DNA of 64,000 nt, taken from positions 2,232,001 through 2,296,000 of the forward strand of contig LR782234.1 of assembly GCA_902825215.1 (NCBI GenBank), written 5' to 3'. The notes under the pieces were generated by a model that worked only from the letters and a program-made list of their open reading frames with translations, was not told the DNA's origin and searched no databases. This DNA comes from Pseudomonas fluorescens. GTDB lineage: Bacteria; Pseudomonadota; Gammaproteobacteria; Pseudomonadales; Pseudomonadaceae. Made by a program: the position numbers and the translations under genes. Shown here piece after piece: positions 8,386-17,357 of the stretch (within the stretch, counting starts at the first letter, position 1; every line of letters starts with the position of its first letter).

Positions 8386-11217
8386 ATGTCCAACCGTGAA
8401 ATATCCCGGCGCTCGTTCCTCCAGGGCGGGCTGGTGGCGGGAGTGAGCGTCACGCTCACGCCGCTCAGCAGTCAGGCGCTGGCTGCCTTGATGGAAAACA
8501 GCGTCACCGTGCCCTCCGAGCAGTGGCTCGGCAACAATGGCAAGGCGCGTCAGCGTAACGATGCCTTGTCCAAGGTCTGCGGCAGCAAAGTGTTTGCTCG
8601 CGACATACGTTCCAAAGACATGCCCGGCTGGCCGCAGCAGCAAGGCCACGCCATGTTGCTGAAAACCATCAAGGCTGACCGAATCTACAACGGCTTCGAC
8701 CTGTCCTGGCTCGGCACCGGGTTGCAGCCGGACCGCATCGTCACCGCCGCTGACCTGGACAAGGACGGCATTGTCTTCCCCGAAGAACACGCCCCTGATC
8801 CATTGCTGCCGGAAGGCAAGGTACCGATGTTCATCGGCCACCCGGTGGCGATCCTGATCTGGAACGATTTCGAGCGTTTCCGTCAGGCCAAAAACCAGCT
8901 CAAATTCAACGACAAGGCGATTCGCTACGGCGACAAAGTGCCGTTCTACGAAGGCGATCCCTACGGCAGCTTCCGCTATGTACGTGTCGGCGGGCCGACC
9001 TCGGCGGATGAAGACGAGTTTGCCAGCCTCAAGGACTCGATCCTGTTCCCAATGCTGAAAAACCGTCGCCCGGTGTGGAATTCCCAGCCGAACCTGCACG
9101 GCAACCTGACCGAGCGCGGCCTGTTCTACGCCGATCGCATGAAGAAAGAGATCGATACGCCGCCAGACAACTGGCTGGTGTTCGACGAGCGCTATAAGAC
9201 GCCATCGATCGAGCCGGCCGCGCTGGAGCCGGACAACGGCAACGGCTGGTACGATCCGCAGACCAAGACCCTGCACTTCGTCGTGGCCACCCAGTGCCCG
9301 CTGGAAGTGGCGACCGAGACCGCGAAAATGATCGCGCCGTCGCGTTTTGTCCTCGCCAACCTGAACATGCACCCCGGCTACACCGTCGGTTACGGCTCCA
9401 AGGACCACAATATTTTCGTCTACTACGCAGCCCTCGCTGCGCTGTATGGCACCGGCGTGCCGGTGCGTCTGGCCAACGATCGCTACGAGCAGTTCCAGAG
9501 TGGCATCAAGCGTCACCCGTTCGACATTCGCTACCAGTTGGCGGTGGACAAGAACGACTACACCTTCAAGATTTTCCGCGCGGAAATGAGCGTCGACGGT
9601 GGCGGCCGGGTCAACTACAGCCCGTCGGTGGCGGCGGTCGGTGCGACAGCGGCGCAGTCGATCTACTACATGCCGCAGAACGATCTGCAGGTCACCGCGT
9701 ATCACTCGCGGGCGGTGGAAGCGGGTTCGATGCGCGGATACGGCACGTTGCAGAGCATGGCGTCGACCGAAATGATGGTCGATGAAATCGCCGATCGCCT
9801 GGGTGTCGACGCGATTGATCTGCGCCGCAAGAATGCCCTGCGTTCGGGCATGAAAAACACTCAGGGCGCGATTCCTGCCGGAGCACTGCGCCTGCACGAA
9901 ATCCTCGACAAAGCCGCAGTGCACGAAGTCTGGAAAAACCGCAACGCGATCAAACAGCAACGCGAAGCGGCAGACCCGGACAACTGGTACGGCGTCGGTT
10001 TCGCTATTTGCCAGAAAGACTTCGGTACCGGTTCCGAAGCGCCGATGGCCAGCATCGAGTTCAGCGCTGACGGGCGCATCAGTCTGCGTCACATCGGCAT
10101 CGAAATCGGCACCGGCATGTCCACCTCGCAAGCACTGGTTGTCGCCGATTTCCTCGGCAGCCCGGCTCATGACGTGAAGACCGGCGAAACCGAATGGAAG
10201 GAAATGCAGCTCATCACCAGCGGCAACCCTTACATCATGAGCCAGGCCGAGCAGGACAGCCTGCTGCGCAACCCGCGTTGGGTCGGCAAACTGGCTTCGG
10301 CATCATCGGCGACCAACTCGGCTTACTACTTCAGCCACGCCACCCGGGAAGCGGCGCGCGTGCTGTTCAACCATGGCTTGTGGCCCGCCGCGCTGGAGAT
10401 CTGGCGTCAGGGTCCGTATGGCGGCCAGGCCAATCCTTACGTGGTGCGTCGCGAAGATGCGCACTGGGTGGACGGTAAGCTCACCGCCAACGGCATGCAG
10501 CCGCTGAGCTTTGAAGAACTGGCCAAGCGCGCTCACGAACGCGGTCTGGTCACCGCGGCCACGGTGCACGGTTTCAACCGCTGGAGCTGGGCCGAGGCGG
10601 AGTACAGCATCGACGGCGTTCGCGAGCGCTTACCGCTCGACGGTTTGGCGGTGAAGTACGGTGATGGCGCGCCGCAAGCGAAAAAGGCGCAGATGAACAG
10701 CGCCGGGTTCCATTTGCTCGATCGCCAGAACATCAACTATCCGGTGGTGCAACTGAACAACGCGGCAGTGACCTACTACAGCCCGGTCGCCACGCTGGTC
10801 GAGCTGAAGGTCAACAAGGGCTCTGCCGAAGTTGAAGTGCTCAACCACCATTCGTGGGTCGAGTGCGGCCGCGTGCTGGTCGAAGAACTGGTCAGGGGCC
10901 AGCTTGAAGGCGGTATCGCCATGGGTATTGGCCACGCTTTGATGGAAGAAATGCCGCTGTACGAAGGTGGGCCGGGGGAGGGGGACTGGAACTTCAACCG
11001 CTATCGCTTGCCGATGGCCCGTCACGTTGCGGTGTGGAAGCAGACCGCGGAAATTCTGCCGCCGTTGTCGCCGAGCGATCCGTCCAAAGGCATCGCCGAA
11101 GTGGTGATGATCCCGGTTGTCGGTGCCATCGGTAACGCCGTGGCCCACGCCATCGGTAAACGTGTTCGCGACCTGCCCATCACTGCTGCGCGCATCAAGG
11201 AGGCCCTCAATGGCTAA
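8386..11217 (+). CDS. Tat-exported molybdopterin-binding subunit, xanthine dehydrogenase / aldehyde oxidase family
   Basis: Large molybdenum hydroxylase subunit (943 residues), similar in plan to isoquinoline 1-oxidoreductase beta and membrane-linked aldehyde dehydrogenases. A twin-arginine signal (SRRSFLQGG, residues 7-15) followed by a hydrophobic stretch implies export of the folded enzyme to the periplasm. The substrate-channel segment GSMRGYG and a probable catalytic Glu in KGIAEV (about residue 905) are present. The C-terminus overlaps the 2Fe-2S subunit gene by 8 bases. With the cytochrome c gene that follows, electrons probably pass to the respiratory chain. The substrate (aldehyde or N-heterocycle) is not evident. 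Confidence 0.9.
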   Translation: MSNREISRRSFLQGGLVAGVSVTLTPLSSQALAALMENSVTVPSEQWLGNNGKARQRNDALSKVCGSKVFARDIRSKDMPGWPQQQGHAMLLKTIKADRIYNGFDLSWLGTGLQPDRIVTAADLDKDGIVFPEEHAPDPLLPEGKVPMFIGHPVAILIWNDFERFRQAKNQLKFNDKAIRYGDKVPFYEGDPYGSFRYVRVGGPTSADEDEFASLKDSILFPMLKNRRPVWNSQPNLHGNLTERGLFYADRMKKEIDTPPDNWLVFDERYKTPSIEPAALEPDNGNGWYDPQTKTLHFVVATQCPLEVATETAKMIAPSRFVLANLNMHPGYTVGYGSKDHNIFVYYAALAALYGTGVPVRLANDRYEQFQSGIKRHPFDIRYQLAVDKNDYTFKIFRAEMSVDGGGRVNYSPSVAAVGATAAQSIYYMPQNDLQVTAYHSRAVEAGSMRGYGTLQSMASTEMMVDEIADRLGVDAIDLRRKNALRSGMKNTQGAIPAGALRLHEILDKAAVHEVWKNRNAIKQQREAADPDNWYGVGFAICQKDFGTGSEAPMASIEFSADGRISLRHIGIEIGTGMSTSQALVVADFLGSPAHDVKTGETEWKEMQLITSGNPYIMSQAEQDSLLRNPRWVGKLASASSATNSAYYFSHATREAARVLFNHGLWPAALEIWRQGPYGGQANPYVVRREDAHWVDGKLTANGMQPLSFEELAKRAHERGLVTAATVHGFNRWSWAEAEYSIDGVRERLPLDGLAVKYGDGAPQAKKAQMNSAGFHLLDRQNINYPVVQLNNAAVTYYSPVATLVELKVNKGSAEVEVLNHHSWVECGRVLVEELVRGQLEGGIAMGIGHALMEEMPLYEGGPGEGDWNFNRYRLPMARHVAVWKQTAEILPPLSPSDPSKGIAEVVMIPVVGAIGNAVAHAIGKRVRDLPITAARIKEALNG

Positions 11218-11749
11218 CCGTCCGCTTCAACTGACCCTCAACGGTCAATCCGTCGGCCCGGTGGACATCCCTGATGACCTGCCGATGATCGACTACCTGC
11301 ACGAATACAAAAACCTCACTGGTTCGCGTCTGGGCTGTGGCCAGGGTATCTGCCACGCCTGCGTGGTGATTGTCGACAACCCGGACGGTACCAGCGAAGA
11401 AGTGCGCACCTGCATCACCGGCGCGCATTATTTCGAGGGCAAAAAGGTCCGCACCATCGAGTCCCACGCCAAGCGTGACGAGCACGGGCAGGTCACTGAG
11501 CTGAATTCGATCCAGCAACGCTTCGTCGATGAGTTCGCCTTCCAGTGCAGCTACTGCGCGCCGGGCTTCGTCAACGCCGCGACGGTGCTGGTGGAAAAGC
11601 TGCAGCGCCAGCCGATCGTCAAAAGCCAGCTGGAACAGGTCATCGAGGACAGCCTTGGCCATCACGTCTGCCGTTGCACCGGGTACGTGCGTTATTACAA
11701 CGCCACACGCAACGTGCTGACCGATCTCGGCCTGGTCAAGGAGGGTTGA
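11210..11749 (+). CDS. (2Fe-2S)-binding small subunit of the molybdenum hydroxylase
   Basis: A 179-residue electron-transfer subunit with two 2Fe-2S clusters. The plant-ferredoxin-type cluster is seen as CGQGICHAC plus a later Cys (VRTC), and the helical-domain cluster as CSYCAPG and CRCTGY. It has no Tat signal of its own, so it probably rides out with the large subunit. The ATG overlaps the large-subunit stop by 8 bases, and the cytochrome gene follows after 2 bases, a tight operon. Confidence 0.93.
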   Translation: MANRPLQLTLNGQSVGPVDIPDDLPMIDYLHEYKNLTGSRLGCGQGICHACVVIVDNPDGTSEEVRTCITGAHYFEGKKVRTIESHAKRDEHGQVTELNSIQQRFVDEFAFQCSYCAPGFVNAATVLVEKLQRQPIVKSQLEQVIEDSLGHHVCRCTGYVRYYNATRNVLTDLGLVKEG

Positions 11750-11751
11750 AC

Positions 11752-12987
11752 ATGAAGCGTTTACTGACCCGCTTGACGCTGGCGGTCGGCCTTGCCGCGC
11801 CAGCGTTGTTCACCCATGCCGATGAGCAAGTCAAACGCGGCGAATACCTCGCCCGCGCGGCTGACTGCATGGCTTGCCACACCGCTGCCGGTGGCGCGCC
11901 GTTTGCCGGCGGGTTGCCGATCGTCTCGCCGTTCGGCACGATTTACGGCACCAACATCACCCCGAGCAAGAAATACGGCATCGGTTTGTACAACGATGAC
12001 GAGTTTTTCGCTGCACTGACCGAAGGCAAGCGGCGCGACGGGGCAAACCTGTATCCAGCTATGCCGTATACCTCGTATCACCTGATGCCGCGCGCAGACT
12101 CCGACGCGATCCATGCGTATCTGAAAACCATCGAGCCGATCGAGCGCGCCGCACCCGTGACCAGCCTGAGCTTTCCGTTTAACGTGCGCCCGGGGCTGAT
12201 GGGCTGGAACATGCTTTACGGTAAAGACTTGAAGCTGGAGCCGGCCGAAGGCAAAAGCGAAGCGTGGAAGCGCGGCCAGTACATGGTCGAAGTGCTCGGC
12301 CACTGCGGCGAATGCCATACCCCGCGCGGCCTGCCGGGAGCAATGCAGTTGGACAAGCGTCTGACGGGGGGCATTCTCAACGGCTACCTCGCACCAAGCC
12401 TGCTCGCCACCGATCTGGCTGCGCGCGGCTGGAATCAGCAGGATCTGGCGACATTTCTTAAACACGGCATGAGTGCGCAGGGCACGATGTTCAACGAGAT
12501 GTTCCCGGTGTTTCACAACAGCACGCAGGGCCTTAAGGATGCAGACCTCGCGGCCATGGCGACCTTCCTGCTGGGCGAGCAACCGCCGGCAGCCAAGGCG
12601 CTGGTTGAAGTGCCAGTCGAGCAGCTTGGCGCCAGTGCCCAGCGTGGCCGTCAGGAATACCTGAATGTCTGCGCCGGCTGCCACGCGGCGGGTGGCGAAG
12701 GCAAGCCGCACATCGCGGTGGCCATGCGCGGCAACACCACGTTGCGTCTCGAAGACCCGCGTAACCTGCTGCGCGTGATCGAGGACGGCATCGGCGAACA
12801 GAAGTTTTCCGGGTTCGAGCACATGCAACCAATGCCGGGTTTCGCCGACAAGCTCAGTCCTGAGCAACTGACCGATCTGCTCAACTACCTGCGTCAAGGC
12901 TGGGGCGGGCAATCGACAGAGCTGGCGGTGAGCGAGGTGCAGAAGCTGCAAGCGGACGCTCCGTCGATCGAGCACAAGGCGCACTGA
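11752..12987 (+). CDS. Three-haem cytochrome c subunit
   Basis: A 411-residue periplasmic cytochrome with a Sec signal (about residues 1-23) and three CxxCH sites: CMACH, CGECH and CAGCH. The three-domain plan matches cytochrome subunits of alcohol and aldehyde dehydrogenases that pass electrons to ubiquinone or an oxidase. Its place after the molybdenum and iron-sulfur subunits marks it as their electron acceptor. The ATG follows an AAGGAGG site that spans the preceding stop. Confidence 0.92.
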   Translation: MKRLLTRLTLAVGLAAPALFTHADEQVKRGEYLARAADCMACHTAAGGAPFAGGLPIVSPFGTIYGTNITPSKKYGIGLYNDDEFFAALTEGKRRDGANLYPAMPYTSYHLMPRADSDAIHAYLKTIEPIERAAPVTSLSFPFNVRPGLMGWNMLYGKDLKLEPAEGKSEAWKRGQYMVEVLGHCGECHTPRGLPGAMQLDKRLTGGILNGYLAPSLLATDLAARGWNQQDLATFLKHGMSAQGTMFNEMFPVFHNSTQGLKDADLAAMATFLLGEQPPAAKALVEVPVEQLGASAQRGRQEYLNVCAGCHAAGGEGKPHIAVAMRGNTTLRLEDPRNLLRVIEDGIGEQKFSGFEHMQPMPGFADKLSPEQLTDLLNYLRQGWGGQSTELAVSEVQKLQADAPSIEHKAH

Positions 12988-12989
12988 CA

Positions 12990-13961
12990 ATGCAGCATCT
13001 CGATCTGCAAGTGGTGCGACGGGCGCTGGAGTGGTCACAGGCCGGGCAGCGCATCTGGCTGTGCACGGTGTTGGCCACGTATGGCTCGGCACCGCGCGCG
13101 CCGGGGTCGCTGTTGGCGGTGAGCGAGGGCGGGCAGTGGATCGGGTCGCTGTCCGGTGGCTGCGTCGAGGAGGATTTTCTCCAACGCGTCGCCGAAGGTG
13201 CCTTTTTGAGTGCCGTCAACGTTGTGCGTTACGGCGAGGGGGACGATCCGCGCTCGCGAGTCAGTCTGCCCTGCGGCGGCATTCTTGATGTGCTGGTGGA
13301 AAAGCTCGAAGCCGACTGCGAGGTGCAGGCGCATCTGCGTGAACTGGAGTCGGCGCTGCGGGGTCAGCGTCGTCTGATTCGCGAGGTCGATCTGGCTGAT
13401 GGTGCGCGCAGTCTGTTCGCTGATCGCGAGCAGGGTGCGCGGATCGAGCGCGAGCTTGATCGGGTGCGCATTCGTATCGGCGCGGCGCAGCGCTTGTTGC
13501 TCGCCGGGTACTCCAGCGTCGCGCAGGCGTGTGCCGAGTTCGCCGTGGGTCTCGGCTTCGAGGTGATTCTCTGTGATCCGCGTGATGAAGTGCTTGAGGG
13601 GGTCGTACTCGATGGCGTGGAAATTCGCCGGCAGTTGCCGTCGGTATTCATTGCTGACGGCGGCTGCCATCGCGACACCGCGGTGGTGGCGCTGACGCAC
13701 GATCCACGCATCGACGATCTGGCGATGATGGAAGCGGTGCGCACCGAAGCCTTCTACATCGGCGTAATGGGTTCACTGCAGACTTCGCAAAAGCGCTTCG
13801 AGCGCTTGCGTCGGATTGGTGGGCTGGGGGAGGGCGACCTGGCGCGGATTCACGCGCCGATCGGTCTCAATCTTGGCAGCAAGACGCCGGCAGAAATCGC
13901 CTTGGCGGTGCTGGCGGATATCGTGCGGATCCGTAGCGGGATACCTCGGGACCAGCTCTGA
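12990..13961 (+). CDS. XdhC/CoxI family molybdenum-cofactor maturation protein
   Basis: Cytoplasmic factor of 323 residues that, in the XdhC family, binds molybdenum cofactor and helps its sulfuration and insertion into hydroxylases. The N-terminal XdhC_CoxI segment (TVLATYGSAPRAPGS, GSLSGGCVEEDF) and the C-terminal Rossmann-like domain (LLLAGYSSVAQ, FYIGVMGS, HAPIGLNLGSKTPAEIA) are clear. It begins 2 bases after the cytochrome stop. No MobA-like gene is adjacent here, although such genes often accompany this operon type. Confidence 0.9.
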   Translation: MQHLDLQVVRRALEWSQAGQRIWLCTVLATYGSAPRAPGSLLAVSEGGQWIGSLSGGCVEEDFLQRVAEGAFLSAVNVVRYGEGDDPRSRVSLPCGGILDVLVEKLEADCEVQAHLRELESALRGQRRLIREVDLADGARSLFADREQGARIERELDRVRIRIGAAQRLLLAGYSSVAQACAEFAVGLGFEVILCDPRDEVLEGVVLDGVEIRRQLPSVFIADGGCHRDTAVVALTHDPRIDDLAMMEAVRTEAFYIGVMGSLQTSQKRFERLRRIGGLGEGDLARIHAPIGLNLGSKTPAEIALAVLADIVRIRSGIPRDQL

Positions 13962-13977
13962 GTCTACGTTCCATGAA

Positions 13978-14008
13978 AAAGGGGCCGCTATTCAGCGGCC
14001 CCTTTTTT
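13978..14008. terminator. Bidirectional terminator
   Basis: A run of A, then GGGGCCGCT, ATTC loop, AGCGGCCCC and TTTTTT. It lies between convergent genes, and the T run contains the stop codon of the oxidase on the minus strand. Confidence 0.88.
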
Positions 14009-15290
14009 ACATTCCGAATTTGTCGCGCAGTCCGTAGTACCACGCACCGAGTGCGGCGAATGGTGTGCGCAGCAGCTGCCCGCCAGGGAACGGGTAGTGC
14101 GGCAGATCGGCGAACGCATCGAAACGCTCGGCCTGGCCGCGCAAAGCTTCGGCCAACACCTTGCCCGCCAGGTGCGTATACGTGACGCCATGGCCGCTGC
14201 AACCTTGCGAGTAATAGATGTTGTCGCCAAGGCGTCCGACCTGCGGCAAGCGCGACAGCGTCAGCAGGAAGTTTCCGGTCCAGGCGTAGTCAATTTTCAC
14301 ATCCTTGAGCTGCGGAAAAGCCTTGAGCATTTTCGGGCGGATGATCGCCTCGATATTGGCCGGGTCCCGCGCGCCATACACCACGCCACCGCCGAAGATC
14401 AGGCGCTTGTCGCTTGTCAGGCGGTAGTAGTCGAGCAGGTAGTTACAATCTTCAACACAGTAATCCTGCGGCAGCAGCGCCTTGGCCAACTCATCGCCCA
14501 ATGGCTCGGTGGTGATGACTTGAGTGCCGCACGGCATGGATTTGGCCGCGAGTTCCGGCACCAGATTACCGAGGTAAGCGTTGCCCGCCACGATGATGAA
14601 TTTGGCCCTTACCTTGCCTTGCGGCGTGTGCACCACCGGATTGGCACCGCGTTCGATACGCACCGCCGGCGACTGTTCATGGATAGTGCCGCCAAGAGAT
14701 TCAACGGCCACCGCTTCGCCGAGCGCCAGGTTCAACGGGTGGATATGCCCGCCGCTCATGTCGAGCATGCCGCCGATGTATTGCTCGCAACCGACGACTT
14801 CGCGAATACGGCGTTGATCGAGCAGTTCGAGTTGCGTATGACCGAAGCGCTCCCAGAGGCGCTTCTGCGATTCCAGATGGCCCATCTGCTTGGGCGTGAG
14901 CGCGGCGAGCACGCCGCCGTCTTTCAAATCGCATTGAATATTGTATTTGGCCACGCGCTCGCGAATGATCCGGCCACCCTCGAAAGCCATCTGCCCAAGC
15001 AGTTGCGCTTGCTTCGGGCCGACGCTGCGTTCGATCACGTCAATGTCGCGGCTGTAACTGTTGACGATCTGCCCGCCATTGCGCCCCGAGGCGCCGAAGC
15101 CGACCCTGGCCGCTTCCAGCACGGTCACGCGAAAACCGCTCTCCAGCAGAAACAGCGCCGAGGACAGCCCGGTGTACCCGGCGCCGATCACACAGACATC
15201 CGTCTCCACATCATCCTGCAGCGCCGGACGTGACGGCGCGGCGTTGGCCGACGCAGCGTAATAAGACTCTGGGTAAGGGGTGTTCGCCAT
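14007..15290 (-). CDS. puuB: FAD-dependent amine oxidoreductase, gamma-glutamylputrescine oxidase type
   Basis: DAO-family flavoenzyme of 427 residues. The N-terminal dinucleotide fold DVCVIGAGYTGLSSALFL and the ASGRNGGQI motif are typical of PuuB, which oxidises gamma-glutamylputrescine in putrescine breakdown. The C-terminal FAD-binding stretch reads YSQGCSGHGVTYTHLAGK. No other puu genes are adjacent, so the polyamine substrate is inferred from family resemblance only; related paralogues act on other N-alkyl amino acids. Confidence 0.75.
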   Translation of the reverse strand: MANTPYPESYYAASANAAPSRPALQDDVETDVCVIGAGYTGLSSALFLLESGFRVTVLEAARVGFGASGRNGGQIVNSYSRDIDVIERSVGPKQAQLLGQMAFEGGRIIRERVAKYNIQCDLKDGGVLAALTPKQMGHLESQKRLWERFGHTQLELLDQRRIREVVGCEQYIGGMLDMSGGHIHPLNLALGEAVAVESLGGTIHEQSPAVRIERGANPVVHTPQGKVRAKFIIVAGNAYLGNLVPELAAKSMPCGTQVITTEPLGDELAKALLPQDYCVEDCNYLLDYYRLTSDKRLIFGGGVVYGARDPANIEAIIRPKMLKAFPQLKDVKIDYAWTGNFLLTLSRLPQVGRLGDNIYYSQGCSGHGVTYTHLAGKVLAEALRGQAERFDAFADLPHYPFPGGQLLRTPFAALGAWYYGLRDKFGM

Positions 15291-15433
15291 CCTGCCGCCT
15301 CTGTTTAATATATTTTACGAGTGCGCTGATCCTACCCGAGTTGAAAAACCTCCGCCAGCCACCGGAAAAAACCGCGTTGTCAGGGGTAAATTAAATATTT
15401 TGCATATTCATAGGGTTAGGTGAAAAAAAGGTG

Positions 15434-15461
15434 TTGACACCCCTTCGGAATTCCGTAGAAT
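15434..15461 (+). promoter_or_regulatory. Sigma-70 promoter of tRNA-Val(GAC)
   Basis: TTGACA (15434-15439), 16-base spacer, TAGAAT (15456-15461), then a GC-rich discriminator. The expected start is only a few bases before the tRNA at 15475. Confidence 0.75.
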
Positions 15462-15474
15462 GCCGCCTCACAGC

Positions 15475-15551
15475 AGGCACGTAGCTCAGTTGGTTAGAGC
15501 ACCACCTTGACATGGTGGGGGTCGTTGGTTCGAGTCCAATCGCGCCTACCA
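15475..15551 (+). tRNA. tRNA-Val (anticodon GAC)
   Basis: A 77-base tRNA with encoded CCA, anticodon loop TTGACAT in a CCACC/GGTGG stem. The acceptor arm AGGCACG pairs with CGCGCCT except for an A5-C68 mismatch. It is a single-gene unit with its own promoter and terminator. Confidence 0.96.
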
Positions 15552-15580
15552 AACAAAATCCGCTCTGCTGGGCGGTCTAG

Positions 15581-15613
15581 AAGGGCTCACCGAAAGGTGA
15601 GCCCTTTTTTGTT
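15581..15613 (+). terminator. Terminator of tRNA-Val(GAC)
   Basis: AAGGGCTCACC, GAAA tetraloop, GGTGAGCCCTT with a T run: an 11-base-pair stem 30 bases after the tRNA. Confidence 0.88.
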
Positions 15614-15677
15614 GTCTGGGATTTGTAAAATCCGCTTGGTGGCCAACGTAACTGAGAGGGCTTTCAAGCGTGTACGG

Positions 15678-16208
15678 TCAGGCGCGCCGCGGTGCGCTGC
15701 GTCCGTTTTCTTCTGCCGTCAGGTTGGTGAAGAAAATGCAGCCTATGAGCCTCGCGAACAGCGTCAGTGTTTCCGCAAGGTCCGGGTTATCGAACAGCAC
15801 AGCGCGAGAGTCCAGCGCGCACAAAGCCCCCCACAATCTTCCATCCGGCAGAAAAACAGGTGCGCCTGCATAGCTTTCGATCGCGAACTGCTTCACCACT
15901 GGCCGTGAGCACAACCGTCCGTCTTCACTGATTTTCGGCAGGAAAAGCACCTTGGGGTCGCGCCGAAATTCGCTGCAAAGCGTGGTCTCCAGATCCAGGG
16001 TATCGCCGACGTTGATGCCGAGTTCGATCGGATCGTACGCCGAGCAGACTATCCATTCGGTTTCGGTAAATTTTGCGATGCCGGCGAAACGTGTACCGGT
16101 CAGGCGGGTAACGAGCTGCAAGATATTGGTGGTTGCTTCGATTTCGGCAATCGCCGAGCGTTCTTCTGCACTCAGGGATGCTTTGAGAACAGTCTCACTC
16201 ATTTCCAT
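15678..16208 (-). CDS. GAF domain-containing protein
   Basis: A single-domain protein of about 176 residues. The order NILQLVTRLTGTRFAGIAKFTETEW, DLETTLCSEFR, SYAGAPVFLPDGRLWGALCALDS is that of the GAF domain found at the N-terminus of many sensor histidine kinases and phytochrome-like proteins, but no kinase or cyclase module follows. The start at 16208 (MEMSETVLK) is chosen for a GGAG site 10 bases upstream; an ATG at 16202 is also possible. Ligand unknown. A stand-alone GAF protein may feed a separate sensor. Confidence 0.8.
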   Translation of the reverse strand: MEMSETVLKASLSAEERSAIAEIEATTNILQLVTRLTGTRFAGIAKFTETEWIVCSAYDPIELGINVGDTLDLETTLCSEFRRDPKVLFLPKISEDGRLCSRPVVKQFAIESYAGAPVFLPDGRLWGALCALDSRAVLFDNPDLAETLTLFARLIGCIFFTNLTAEENGRSAPRRA

Positions 16209-16436
16209 ACGTTCAAATCTCCGGATTGCTTCTGCGTTGCCGAGCCTGCCCTGGCATCGTATCAACCAAGGTCCTTGCCAGCGTCATTAGCGTAGCCTTC
16301 CTCGCGAGCCTTTGTCACAGGACCATTTCCTGCATCGACCGTTCGCTTTGAGGTACGTTCGTCCAGCACCCACTAAAATAATGTGGATATTGAAGGGGTT
16401 ACAGCCATATTGAACCAACCGGTTATCAGAAAATTG

Positions 16437-16465
16437 TTGTGACGGCAGGCTGGATTCAGTACTAT
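16437..16465 (+). promoter_or_regulatory. Promoter of a candidate small RNA
   Basis: TTGTGA (16437-16442), exactly 17 bases, then TACTAT (16460-16465). No protein gene starts between it and the terminator at 16503-16540. Bases 16209-16436 show no gene. Confidence 0.5.
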
Positions 16466-16471
16466 CCGCCC

Positions 16472-16540
16472 CGCGTTCACCACCACGGTTTATGCATTTT
16501 TAAATCCCAAGCTTCCATCAGCTGCTTGGGATTTTTTTTG
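16472..16540 (+). ncRNA. Candidate small RNA of about 70 bases
   Basis: From the predicted start near 16472 the sequence runs through a C/A-rich single-stranded segment (CACCACCACGG) and an A/T-rich stretch into a strong intrinsic terminator: AATCCCAAGC, an 11-base loop, GCTTGGGATT and a run of eight T. The long T tail and unpaired 5' part are what an Hfq-dependent small RNA would show. I do not recognise it as a named RNA; existence and ends are inferred from the promoter-terminator pair alone. Confidence 0.5.
16503..16540 (+). terminator. Intrinsic terminator of the candidate small RNA
   Basis: 10-base-pair stem AATCCCAAGC/GCTTGGGATT with eight T. The nearest upstream plus-strand gene is the tRNA at 15475, which has its own terminator, so this one serves a separate transcript. 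Confidence 0.82.
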
Positions 16541-16678
16541 CCTGCGATTTGGCTTTTCTCATTCGTCGACGATTCGGTTCGACGGGGCGCGTTTCGCGAT
16601 TGCGCCGAAGCGCATCGGGATTTTTTCAACTACTACTGACTGGCCGATTTTCAACTTCCTGTGAAGGAGAGTGCATCG

Positions 16679-17134
16679 ATGCTGGCTCACTGGTTTCTCG
16701 CCGCTATTCACTTGCTCGCTTTTGCCTTGGGCTTCTGGGCTGTGCTGACCCGCGGCACCGCATTCGCGCGGCTGACCGCTGAGGATGGCAATCCCCGGCG
16801 CGTCTTGCTGGCTGATAATTTTTGGGGACTGTCTGCGTTGATCCTGCTGGTCACTGGCGGGATGCGGGCCTTTGGCGGGTTTGAAAAGGGCACGGATTAT
16901 TATCTGCATCAACCGCTGTTCCATTTGAAAATGACCTTGTTCGTGCTGATCCTGTTGCTGGAGCTTGCCCCGATGGTGACGCTGATCAAGTGGCGGATCG
17001 CCTTGGCGCGCGGCGCAGCGCTGTCGACAAAGCGCGCCGGGCTCTACGCGCGTATCAGTCATGTCGAGGCGTTGTTATTGGTATTGATGGTGATCGCAGC
17101 GACGGGAATGGCGCGTGGCGTGTCATTTGTTTAG
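16679..17134 (+). CDS. DUF2214 family membrane protein
   Basis: A 151-residue protein with four predicted membrane helices (about residues 4-24, 45-65, 80-100 and 125-145). It begins MLAHWFLAAIHLLAFALGFW, with the LHLLA-type start and KMTLFVLILLLELAPM segment characteristic of DUF2214. Start chosen for the AAGGAGAG site at 16664-16671. Function unknown. Confidence 0.82.
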   Translation: MLAHWFLAAIHLLAFALGFWAVLTRGTAFARLTAEDGNPRRVLLADNFWGLSALILLVTGGMRAFGGFEKGTDYYLHQPLFHLKMTLFVLILLLELAPMVTLIKWRIALARGAALSTKRAGLYARISHVEALLLVLMVIAATGMARGVSFV

Positions 17135-17357
17135 CGGTGCGAATTCCCTGCGCTCTGTCGGAAACGTCCGACAGCCAGTCGCTGAGATGGCGGGTAGTAT
17201 CTGGCGGGCAACGGGAGGAATGGGATGTTGAAGTGAAGGCGGGACTTGCGTGTCAGGCGCCGTGCCCAGGGGTGGGAAGCGGATAGCAAAACGGCGCGTA
17301 AAGCTCTAGCCAGTCATTCCACAAGGTAAACGGACTGGCTACTGACTGCGATGCGAC

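Noticed and set aside
8209..10170. Long open frame antisense to the molybdenum subunit
   Set aside because: Shadow frame; the sense gene has a Tat signal, family motifs and operon context.
17318..17357. Inverted repeat AGCCAGTC/GACTGGCT after rsmE as a terminator
   Set aside because: Loop of about 17 bases and no T run on the minus strand; too weak to call.
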